From Desulfurococcales archaeon (lineage in GTDB: Archaea > Thermoproteota > Thermoprotei_A > Sulfolobales > Desulfurococcaceae): a stretch of 5,321 nucleotides of DNA. Positions within the stretch are counted from its first letter, which is position 1, and each line of letters starts with the position of its first letter. The notes below the pieces were generated by a model. The model saw only the letters and a program-made list of their open reading frames with translations. It searched no databases and was not told the origin of the DNA. The stretch lies in contig WAON01000094.1 of assembly GCA_015521265.1 (NCBI GenBank), forward strand, positions 1 through 5,321. The letters run 5' to 3'. Positions 1 through 5,321 of the stretch are shown in pieces. Made by a program: the position numbers and the translations under genes.

Positions 1-929
1 ATTCTGTTCGCCTCATTGTTTACAGATATGTATTGCTGATACGCTCTCTCAGGATCTACGGTGATCCTCGGCGGCGGTATGTATACTGGTTTCGGCTCGA
101 GTATTTGCTCCGGCTCCCTTATCTCTCCGGTAATCCTCGTCCATTTACTACCACATCCTATGAGGGCGTTGAAGAGGCTTCCGGTTACTTCTATGAGCAT
201 TCCCTTAAGCCTTTTACCAGGATCTTTTGCTTCATGAATTTTAGATCCCAGGTTTGCTTCGCAAGGCTTTATTCCCAGTGATAGCGCGGTATGTGTTATG
301 AATATGTCTGTTCCGAATAATAGGTTCCAGTAGACACTGTTCCATGGGGCTTTCCTGGCTAGGTGGCTGATGAGGCTTTTTCCGAGTCCGAATTCTCCAC
401 CTATTGGTTGTTTAACGTTTACTAGGTAGGACATTACTGTTAATGGCCTTGCTACAAAGTTTGTGATCGTTGCATCGAACCTATCCCTTATATAGTTTGG
501 AGTTGTATAACCACACTTCTCAGCCCCCGTCACCAGCTGGATCGGCCATTCCGGCGTTATACTCCTCAGATCACTATCTAGAAATACAAGTGTTTTAGCT
601 TCCAAGTAATCTGCTATTATCGCTGCTAGCTTCATAGCTCCTCCTTTACCAGGTGATATAGTGTTTGGAATAATGAATAACTTGTCTTCCCCTATATCCT
701 TCTTAACAGTATTCACAATGTTTATCGTTTGATCACTGCTTAAGCCATCTACGACAATAATACCCCATTCACCGCCTAGTTTATCGAGGCCTTCGGCAGC
801 ATTATATATTACGTATGATATTGTTGGGGCAGCGTTTCTAGAGGGTATTGCTACTAGGTTTACATTTTTACCTTTAAGACTGTTCAGAGTTTCCGGTTCA
901 TCGTATCCTTTAACTCTTGGGTATAGCAT
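1..929 (-). CDS. GT-A glycosyltransferase, glycosylglycerate-synthase-like (3' end cut by window edge)
   Basis: The frame is open for 309 codons from ATG 929 to the left edge, with no stop, so the C-terminus is missing. An in-frame TGA lies two codons upstream, so 929 is the first usable ATG; the Shine-Dalgarno match is weak. Visible features: a beta strand leading to VAIPSRN (residues 26-32), a second nucleotide-fold strand IIVVDGLSSDQT (57-68), SPGKGGAM (92-99), a metal-binding DxD as D118-S-D120, QPIGGEF (174-180), GTD with D208, and a late LGSKIHEAKDP segment (227-237) with H232. This order, including a His about 24 residues after the Asp, fits GT-A enzymes such as mannosylglycerate synthase (GT78) and glucosylglycerate or glucosyl-3-phosphoglycerate synthases, which transfer a sugar from a nucleotide-sugar to D-glycerate or 3-phosphoglycerate in the cytoplasm. 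No hydrophobic anchor is seen, arguing against a dolichol-linked enzyme. A proline-rich stretch follows (residues 272-288). It starts 11 bases after the transporter ATPase stop, suggesting co-transcription. The GT-A fold is secure; donor and acceptor are inferred. Confidence 0.85.
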   Translation of the reverse strand, partial: MLYPRVKGYDEPETLNSLKGKNVNLVAIPSRNAAPTISYVIYNAAEGLDKLGGEWGIIVVDGLSSDQTINIVNTVKKDIGEDKLFIIPNTISPGKGGAMKLAAIIADYLEAKTLVFLDSDLRSITPEWPIQLVTGAEKCGYTTPNYIRDRFDATITNFVARPLTVMSYLVNVKQPIGGEFGLGKSLISHLARKAPWNSVYWNLLFGTDIFITHTALSLGIKPCEANLGSKIHEAKDPGKRLKGMLIEVTGSLFNALIGCGSKWTRITGEIREPEQILEPKPVYIPPPRITVDPERAYQQYISVNNEANR

Positions 930-940
930 TATTCATCGTC

Positions 941-2044
941 TCAGAGGATGGCTTCTTCAGTATCTTTCCGGAAAATGTGTATTTTGTCTAGGTCTAGTTC
1001 GATGGTTAGTTCTTCACCGATGTTTGTATTGTATGTTCCACTAGCTTTTACCACTATTATTCTCGAACCAGTATTTAAGTGTATGATCGTATCTGAGCCT
1101 AGTGCTTCTACGAAATCCACTACGCCGTTAATCCTCGCGGTTCTCTTAACATTGGATGGTACGAATCCTTCGGGATAGATGTGTTCGGGCCTAATACCCA
1201 TTACGAGTGTTTTACCCATGTATTGTTTGACTATTTCAGCGATATCCGGTGGTAGTTTTATTTTGAAGTCTTCTGATACTAGGGTTAAACCATCTGCTTC
1301 CTCGGATACTGTTACGTCTATAAAGTTCATCTGTGGTGATCCTATGAATCCAGCTACGAATATGTTTGCTGGTTTGTGATAAATCTCGGTCGGTGTTCCG
1401 ATCTGCATTATTTTTCCATTCCTCATAACCGCTATCCTATCACCCATAGTCATTGCTTCAACCTGGTCGTGGGTTACATAGATCGTTGTAACCTTGATCC
1501 TCCTCTGAAGCTTCTTCAATTCACTCCTCATCTTCACCCTTAATAATGCATCTAGGTTGCTCAGCGGCTCATCCATTAATAGTACCTGGGGCTCCACCAC
1601 TATTGCACGGGCAACTGCAACCCTCTGCCTCTGCCCACCGCTTAGCTGGTGGGGGTATCTATCAAGTAGATCGCTTATTTGGAGTAGTTCTGCAGCCCAC
1701 TTAACCTTCCTATCAATTTCTTCCTTCGGAACTTTCTTGATTTTCAGTGGGAAGGCTATATTGTCATAGACTTTCATGTGGGGCCATACAGCGTAGCTTT
1801 GGAATACCATTGATATATTCCTCTCCCTCGGGGGGAGGTAGGTTACATCCCTGTTTCCAAATATGACTTTTCCCTTAGTAGGCTTCTCGAGTCCTGCTAT
1901 TATTCTAAGGGTAGTTGTTTTTCCGCAGCCGCTTGGGCCTAGTAATACTACGAATTCTCCATCTTCTACGTCTAGATCTATCCCTCTTAGGGCTATTGTG
2001 CGTCCAAACCTTTTAACTATCCCGCGTAGATGGACGTCAACCAT
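941..2044 (-). CDS. Sugar ABC transporter ATP-binding protein (MalK/UgpC-type, CUT1 family)
   Basis: This 367-residue cytoplasmic ATPase powers the importer, presumably as a homodimer under the two permeases. All nucleotide-binding motifs are intact: Walker A GPSGCGKT (36-43), Q-loop Q82 in MVFQSYAVWPHM, ABC signature LSGGQ (134-138), Walker B VLLMDE (154-159), D-loop SNLD (162-165) and switch histidine H192 in THDQ. After the ATPase domain comes the C-terminal MalK-like regulatory part: FIGSPQMNF (233-241) and MGIRPEHIY (282-290), typical of the TOBE/OB-fold extension of carbohydrate (CUT1) transporters. Length is normal for the family. The start at 2044 is supported by AGGTGG six bases upstream. 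The gene follows the second permease by 18 bases and precedes the glycosyltransferase by 11 bases, so all three are probably on one mRNA. In bacteria the MalK tail can bind regulators; whether this one does is unknown. Having one ATPase gene for two different permeases is usual for this family. Confidence 0.96.
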   Translation of the reverse strand: MVDVHLRGIVKRFGRTIALRGIDLDVEDGEFVVLLGPSGCGKTTTLRIIAGLEKPTKGKVIFGNRDVTYLPPRERNISMVFQSYAVWPHMKVYDNIAFPLKIKKVPKEEIDRKVKWAAELLQISDLLDRYPHQLSGGQRQRVAVARAIVVEPQVLLMDEPLSNLDALLRVKMRSELKKLQRRIKVTTIYVTHDQVEAMTMGDRIAVMRNGKIMQIGTPTEIYHKPANIFVAGFIGSPQMNFIDVTVSEEADGLTLVSEDFKIKLPPDIAEIVKQYMGKTLVMGIRPEHIYPEGFVPSNVKRTARINGVVDFVEALGSDTIIHLNTGSRIIVVKASGTYNTNIGEELTIELDLDKIHIFRKDTEEAIL

Positions 2045-2050
2045 AAGTTT

Positions 2051-2056
2051 CCACCT
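2051..2056 (-). promoter_or_regulatory. Ribosome binding site AGGTGG for the ATPase gene
   Basis: AGGTGG, complementary to the archaeal 16S rRNA tail except for its last base, lies six bases before ATG 2044 in the 18-base gap after the permease stop. It fixes the ATPase start. Confidence 0.7.
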
Positions 2057-2062
2057 ATATGG

Positions 2063-2905
2063 TTATTTAAGGGTGATCCCCCACATACGTACGAGGTATT
2101 TACCCGCTATGAAGACGAAGATCAAGGCGGGTATAACCATTATGAATGCACCAGCGAATTTTATGAAGTCGGTTGATCCTGCTATTAGGTTTAATATGAA
2201 GGCTGGTAGTGTACGGTTCTGGAAGCTTAGTACTGCCGCTATGAATACTTCGTTCCAGCTCATTATGAATGTGAATATAGCGGCAGCGGTTAATCCTGGT
2301 AGGGCTAGTGGGAGGGTTACCCTGAAGAATGCACCGATCCTTGATAAGCCGAAGACCATTGCTGCCTCCTCATAATCAACTCTAACCCCAGCTATTATGC
2401 TCGAGGTGATTAGTATTACGAAGGGTAGCGCCATGGAGGTGTGGGCTAATCCTATACCTATTAGTGTATCTGCTAGTCCCAGCTTGAAGTATAATACCAG
2501 TAGTGGTACTGCGATAACCATCATTGGAAACATTCTTAGTGCTACGATGAATAGTTTCAATGAATCCTTCCCACGGAAACGGTAGCGGGCGAAGGCGTAG
2601 CCTGCTGGTAGTCCTATTAGGAAGCTGAAGCCTATCGTTATTAATGCTACTATTACACTGTTAATCGTTGCCTGATAGGCTCCAAGTATTAATAATTGAT
2701 TAACGTGTTTCAAAGTATAGCTCGTCGGTATTATTACGCGGGGATCATAGTATTGGGCTGGATCGGCCAGTGCGTATAGTATAGTCATTATGAAGGGTAG
2801 TGCAACCCATACGACCGCTATTATTACTAGTCCTGCAAGTATTATACGGTAAGTGTAGTAGCGGATTATGTCCCCCCTGCTTAAGAGTATTTTTTCATTA
2901 CTCAT
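2063..2905 (-). CDS. Sugar ABC transporter permease, MalG-type
   Basis: This 280-residue integral membrane protein is one half of the transport channel. Hydrophobicity by eye suggests six membrane segments (roughly 20-45, 77-104, 116-140, 147-172, 202-225, 250-272). The family hallmarks of the MalG branch are visible: N82-S83 followed by a membrane segment and AGYAFARYRFRGKD (101-114), and the cytoplasmic EAA loop DYEEAAMVFG...LPLALP (177-203; E180, A181, A182, G186, P203) that docks on the ATPase. The C-terminus ends YLVRMWGITLK, resembling the usual MalG ending. Length is close to the family norm. Its ATG shares one base with the upstream permease stop (TAATG), and a GGAGG lies ten bases upstream inside that gene, so translation is probably coupled to give equal amounts of both subunits. 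Substrate is not deducible from the permease. Confidence 0.95.
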   Translation of the reverse strand: MSNEKILLSRGDIIRYYTYRIILAGLVIIAVVWVALPFIMTILYALADPAQYYDPRVIIPTSYTLKHVNQLLILGAYQATINSVIVALITIGFSFLIGLPAGYAFARYRFRGKDSLKLFIVALRMFPMMVIAVPLLVLYFKLGLADTLIGIGLAHTSMALPFVILITSSIIAGVRVDYEEAAMVFGLSRIGAFFRVTLPLALPGLTAAAIFTFIMSWNEVFIAAVLSFQNRTLPAFILNLIAGSTDFIKFAGAFIMVIPALIFVFIAGKYLVRMWGITLK

Positions 2906-2907
2906 TA
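2903..2907 (-). other. TAATG stop-start overlap between the two permeases
   Basis: The TAA stop of the first permease (2907-2905) and the ATG of the second (2905-2903) share one A. Such overlaps commonly allow re-initiation by the same ribosome and balanced subunit production. Confidence 0.85.
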
Positions 2908-3807
2908 CATTCCAGCCTCCAAGTATTTTGCCTTGAAGAATTTAATATAGATCGCGCCTACCGAGACGCTTAGTGCAGCGATGATCAAGGCGTAGAGAGC
3001 TGCTACGCCTGGTCTAAGCAGGGTTGTCTGTGCATAGTAGGCTTCGCCTGCTAGTACTGGTATGTCTCGGCCTGCGAGGGTCCACACTACGCCGAATATC
3101 TGAAAGGCGAACAGTGTCCTGATGATTAATGCTGCCTGAAGGCTTGGTAGTAGTAGTGGGAAGATTATGTATCGGAACCTCTGCCATGTTGTTGCTCCAA
3201 AGACTTCGGCTGCTTCATAGTATTCATGACTGATCATTTGTAGTCCTGCAAATATAATTACGAATACGATGGCTGTAGCTCTCCATACTTCTGTCATAAC
3301 AATTGCTAGGAACTCCATATTCTTTATTCCGAAGAATATTATTGGGTGGCTTATAATTCCTAGATCCATTAATAGCTTGTTGAAGAAGCCGTACTGGCCC
3401 AGCATTACATACCATATTAGTCCCGCCGCTACATCGCTAATTGTTAATGGTAGTATGACCGTGTAGAGGGCTAGGTTTTTACCGGGGAATTTTGCATTGA
3501 AAAGTAGTGCTAATCCAAAAGCTACGCTAACCTGTATAGGTATTATAACTGCTGCTAGGAGTATCGTATATTTTAGAGCATCCCAGAACAGGCTTCCAGG
3601 ATCATATAGTAGATAGTTAACGTTTGCCCATGTGAAATGCCCCTGTTCATCGAAGAATGCTAGCGCTACACCTTCAACCAACGGGTATCCTATGAAGAAA
3701 AGCATGTATGCAAGTGTCGGTAATAGTAGGAGGTATGGTATGTAATTACTAATCTTAATGCTTAGAGGAATGTTTTCCCCGGATTTCGCAGTCAATAAAT
3801 CACCCAT
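2905..3807 (-). CDS. Sugar ABC transporter permease, MalF/UgpA-type
   Basis: This 300-residue membrane protein is the other half of the channel. About six membrane segments are visible (roughly 23-43, 80-104, 113-134, 164-188, 222-242, 268-290). The N-terminal YIPYLLLLPTLAYMLFF with GYPLVEG shortly after is typical of short UgpA/MalF-like permeases that lack the long periplasmic loop of E. coli MalF. The EAA loop is at residues 196-221 (EYYEAAEVFGA, with E198, G204 and P221), the docking site for the ATPase. The chosen ATG at 3807 is directly preceded in frame by TAG, so no earlier start exists. There is no Shine-Dalgarno sequence in front of it, unlike the two downstream transporter genes, which suggests a leaderless or very short-leader transcript starting in the 74-base spacer. 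The gene overlaps the MalG-type permease by one base. Confidence 0.95.
   Translation of the reverse strand: MGDLLTAKSGENIPLSIKISNYIPYLLLLPTLAYMLFFIGYPLVEGVALAFFDEQGHFTWANVNYLLYDPGSLFWDALKYTILLAAVIIPIQVSVAFGLALLFNAKFPGKNLALYTVILPLTISDVAAGLIWYVMLGQYGFFNKLLMDLGIISHPIIFFGIKNMEFLAIVMTEVWRATAIVFVIIFAGLQMISHEYYEAAEVFGATTWQRFRYIIFPLLLPSLQAALIIRTLFAFQIFGVVWTLAGRDIPVLAGEAYYAQTTLLRPGVAALYALIIAALSVSVGAIYIKFFKAKYLEAGM
2916..2920 (-). promoter_or_regulatory. Ribosome binding site GGAGG for the MalG-type permease
   Basis: GGAGG on the minus strand lies inside the end of the upstream permease gene, ten bases before ATG 2905. It supports that start and coupled translation across the TAATG overlap. Confidence 0.6.
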
Positions 3808-3830
3808 CTACGAGTTAAGTAAAAGATACG

Positions 3831-3849
3831 TGTTTAAGGGTTTAAAAAA
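3831..3849 (-). promoter_or_regulatory. Candidate internal promoter before the first permease
   Basis: In the 74-base spacer (3808-3881) the minus strand has TTTTTTAAA (3849-3841) and then CCCTTAAACA (3840-3831). The TTAAA core is centred about 28 bases upstream of ATG 3807, the usual distance from TATA box to start site, so transcription could begin at or near the start codon. The absence of a Shine-Dalgarno sequence there and the in-frame TAG touching the ATG fit a leaderless transcript. Confidence 0.4.
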
Positions 3850-3850
3850 G
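3841..3850 (-). terminator. Candidate T-run terminator after the binding-protein gene
   Basis: Reading on the minus strand, a run of six T (3849-3844) follows the binding-protein stop at 3882-3884 by about 32 bases, with no strong hairpin before it. Archaeal RNA polymerase can terminate at T-runs without a stem-loop. Partial termination here would leave binding-protein mRNA more abundant than permease mRNA. The same bases also read as a TATA-like box (TTTTTTAAA), so the assignment is ambiguous. Confidence 0.4.
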
Positions 3851-3881
3851 GTGTTTGATTTACACATTATTCATGGCCGGG

Positions 3882-5213
3882 TTACGGAACTTCTAATCCC
3901 TGAGACTTGAACAAGTCTATTAGCTGTGGGTATAGCTGGTCTAATGTCTTCTTAATATCCTCGTTGTTCAACACGATCTTGTTGAAGGCTGTAATATAGA
4001 TGTTCTTGAAGTCTCCGCCCTTAGCTCCTAGGCTCGGTATTAGGGCTACTACTGCATCACTAGCGCTCTGCTGTGCGGCTACTCCCTGTGCTAGAATCTT
4101 TAGTGGACCACTTGGTATCTTACCGGTTGCCTCCTTAACTGTTGGGAAGAACCCTGTGTTCTGTAGTACTTTAACCTGTATCTCCGGCCTCGTCAAGAAC
4201 TCGATTAGCTTCCAGGCAGCGTCCGGGTGTGGAGCGTTCTTAGGTATTGCTAATCCTGCAATTACTAGGATGAATCCACGGCCCTTAGGCCCAGCGGGTA
4301 CCGGTACTACGTCGAACTGGTCGGGTTTCTGCTCGATAGCGTTCTTAATCCTAGCGGTGTGATCCCATGCAACCCATACCTCCTCCTTTAATAATGGGTC
4401 AGCCATTTCGTCATAAGTAGTACTCTGAGGCACGACGTATTTCCAAAGCTCCTTCAGGTACTGCCACATTTTTACAGCATCGGTGCTGTTAAAGGCTTTA
4501 GCCTGATAGCCTGTGAAGGATGGGTATAGGAATCCGTGCAGGAACCTTACGAATAATCCGTGTGGTCCGTCTGGGAATCCTACTTTTGGCGATCCAGTCT
4601 GGTTCTTCAGGTTTTCAGCCCATTTTAGGAAGGCGTCATATGTCCACTTGCTGGTTCCCTTCTTGACGTCGTCGGGTGTTAACCCGCTTGGTAGGTACTG
4701 GTACGCCTTGTGGTTAACTACCATTACATAGGTTGCTGTCATCCATGGAATATAGGCTTTTATACCGTGTATTTTACTGTAGTCTTCTAATACTTTGGGG
4801 AATGTCCTACCTGATAATGCACCATACTTTGATGGGAAGTTTGATAAGTCTGTTAACCATCCCTTGCTTGCGAAGTAGTCTAGTCCTCCGTGCAGGTCTC
4901 CGATCAAGTCGATTGTTACTTTACCACTTTGCTCTTCTGATTGAAGCCTCGTCGTTAATTGGTCGTAGCTTATAGCTACAAAGTCTACCTCGATCCCTGT
5001 CTCCTTAGTAAAGTCTTGGAGTAGGCTCTTAATGAAGGCTTGCTCTTCGGGAGGATTTAGCTGGGTGGATGCGAATACAATTTTTACTTTTTGTCCACCA
5101 CCCTGCTTTCCTCCCTGCTGGGAAGCATACCACCACCAGACTCCTGCTCCAATAGCAATAATGATTATTACGATTATGGTTACAGCCCATAACGTGCTTA
5201 TTGCTCTACTCAT
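3882..5213 (-). CDS. Extracellular solute-binding protein of sugar ABC transporter (family 1, MalE-like)
   Basis: This 443-residue protein captures the solute outside the cell and delivers it to the permeases. The N-terminus is MSRA followed by a hydrophobic stretch (about 8-28), then a Gln/Gly/Lys-rich linker (32-42) and the mature domain starting near VKIVFAST (43-50). There is no lipobox cysteine; R3-A4-I5-S6 fits the archaeal class III (PibD) cleavage pattern. The mature domain looks like family 1 carbohydrate-binding proteins: EEQAFIKSLLQDFTKETGIEVDFV (57-79), DLIGD (102-106), an IPWMTATYVMVVN stretch (155-167) at the usual hinge/ligand region, VAWDHTARI (281-289), GPKGRGF...GLAIPKNAPHPDAAWKLIEFLTRPE (308-344) and TGFFPTVKE (353-361). 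Many aromatic residues (W157, Y162, W190, F225, W283) suit sugar stacking. The ligand could be a mono-, di- or oligosaccharide or a sugar-derived solute. It is the first gene of the cluster and has no clear Shine-Dalgarno site. Confidence 0.95.
   Translation of the reverse strand: MSRAISTLWAVTIIVIIIIAIGAGVWWWYASQQGGKQGGGQKVKIVFASTQLNPPEEQAFIKSLLQDFTKETGIEVDFVAISYDQLTTRLQSEEQSGKVTIDLIGDLHGGLDYFASKGWLTDLSNFPSKYGALSGRTFPKVLEDYSKIHGIKAYIPWMTATYVMVVNHKAYQYLPSGLTPDDVKKGTSKWTYDAFLKWAENLKNQTGSPKVGFPDGPHGLFVRFLHGFLYPSFTGYQAKAFNSTDAVKMWQYLKELWKYVVPQSTTYDEMADPLLKEEVWVAWDHTARIKNAIEQKPDQFDVVPVPAGPKGRGFILVIAGLAIPKNAPHPDAAWKLIEFLTRPEIQVKVLQNTGFFPTVKEATGKIPSGPLKILAQGVAAQQSASDAVVALIPSLGAKGGDFKNIYITAFNKIVLNNEDIKKTLDQLYPQLIDLFKSQGLEVP
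5130..5213 (-). other. Class III (PibD/pilin-like) signal peptide and membrane segment of the binding protein
   Basis: Codons 1-28 encode a very short positively charged head (MSRA), then a long Ile/Val-rich hydrophobic segment ending in a WWWY cluster. The sequence R-A-I-S at residues 3-6 matches the pattern reported for Sulfolobus PibD substrates (charged residue, then Gly or Ala before the cut, then an aliphatic residue, then a small or aliphatic one). Predicted cleavage lies after A4, leaving the hydrophobic segment on the mature protein as an anchor or assembly helix. There is no glutamate at mature position 5, which true type IV pilins have. A plain uncleaved N-terminal anchor is the alternative. 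Confidence 0.6.
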
Positions 5214-5223
5214 GAATCCAACC

Positions 5224-5258
5224 CTTAGAACTGATCTTAGATATACCTAATGGCTTAG
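5224..5258 (-). repeat. Three CTAAG words in the presumed leader/promoter
   Basis: The minus strand carries CTAAG at 5254-5258, 5236-5240 and 5224-5228, with start-to-start spacings of 18 and 12 bases; the last two are both TCTAAG. The first is part of an imperfect dyad (CTAA-TGGC-TTAG on the plus strand, 5247-5258). They sit between the candidate TATA box and the start codon, where repressors commonly bind. The words are short, so this is weak evidence. Confidence 0.25.
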
Positions 5259-5262
5259 TTCC

Positions 5263-5276
5263 TATTAAAACTATTC
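5263..5276 (-). promoter_or_regulatory. Putative archaeal promoter (BRE/TATA) of the transporter cluster
   Basis: On the minus strand TTTTAATA (5270-5263) is preceded by CCGAAT, an A-containing stretch plausible as a BRE. Transcription would then start about 25 bases downstream, near 5240, giving a leader of about 25-30 bases. A second candidate, GTATAT at 5241-5246, would start transcription close to the ATG and give a nearly leaderless mRNA. The lack of a Shine-Dalgarno site before ATG 5213 slightly favours the second. The position upstream of the first gene is secure; which box is used is not. Confidence 0.45.
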
Positions 5277-5290
5277 GGCAAACATATAGA

Positions 5291-5305
5291 TTCAAAATCT
5301 TTGAA
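5291..5305. repeat. Perfect 15-base palindrome TTCAAA-ATC-TTTGAA upstream of the cluster
   Basis: Two six-base arms, TTCAAA and TTTGAA, are exact reverse complements separated by ATC. The element lies about 20 bases upstream of the candidate TATA box at 5263-5270, a position suited to a dimeric activator or regulator site. The region is A/T-rich, so a chance palindrome is possible. It does not match the TACT-N3-AGTA type site I recall for the archaeal sugar regulator TrmB. Confidence 0.4.
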
Positions 5306-5321
5306 ATTACACTATTTGGAA

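Noticed and set aside
33..281. 82-codon plus-strand open frame opposite the glycosyltransferase
   Set aside because: It lies antisense to the conserved glycosyltransferase frame, which is open throughout and carries motifs; the plus-strand product has none.
926..936. Alternative ATG at 936 for the glycosyltransferase
   Set aside because: This frame reaches a stop after eight codons; only the ATG at 929 opens the long conserved frame.
1863..2375. 170-codon plus-strand open frame spanning the ATPase start and the end of the MalG-type permease
   Set aside because: It is antisense to two well-supported genes and crosses their junction; the translation has no recognisable fold.
3224..3415. 63-codon minus-strand frame inside the first permease
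   Set aside because: It is an out-of-frame shadow within a conserved membrane protein and has no ribosome binding site or motif.
3851..3865. GTGT-N7-ACAC hairpin in the spacer as an intrinsic terminator stem
   Set aside because: The stem is only four base pairs and would be unstable at high temperature; the T-run alone is the better candidate.
4000..4362. 120-codon plus-strand open frame opposite the binding protein
   Set aside because: It is a mirror frame of a conserved gene with no family features of its own.

Overview
The window looks like archaeal DNA, most likely from a thermophilic crenarchaeote (Desulfurococcales-like, an inference without database support). The signs are heavy use of ATA for isoleucine and AGG/AGA for arginine in all genes, T/A-rich TATA-like boxes instead of bacterial -35/-10 pairs, two genes starting without a Shine-Dalgarno site, and a solute-binding protein with a PibD-type (class III, pilin-like) signal peptide.

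All five genes lie on the minus strand, so the transcript runs from the right edge to the left. In transcription order they are: a membrane-anchored extracellular solute-binding protein (3882-5213); a 74-base spacer with a T-run and a second promoter-like sequence; two MalF/MalG-type permeases (2905-3807 and 2063-2905) that overlap by one base; a MalK-type ATPase (941-2044); and, 11 bases further on, a glycosyltransferase that runs off the left edge (1-929, 309 codons visible). The right-hand 108 bases (5214-5321) hold the presumed promoter of the cluster, a perfect 15-base palindrome and repeated CTAAG words. I see no genes on the plus strand, and no tRNA, rRNA, CRISPR or mobile element.

The four transporter genes form a complete CUT1-type (carbohydrate uptake) ABC importer: a binding protein outside, two membrane subunits and one ATPase that would act as a homodimer. 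The substrate cannot be read from the sequence. The glycosyltransferase has a GT-A fold pattern and motifs resembling mannosylglycerate/glucosylglycerate synthases. The cluster may therefore link sugar or compatible-solute uptake with synthesis of a glycosylglycerate-type solute. This link is the most interesting hypothesis here; otherwise the region is a fairly ordinary archaeal sugar-transport operon.
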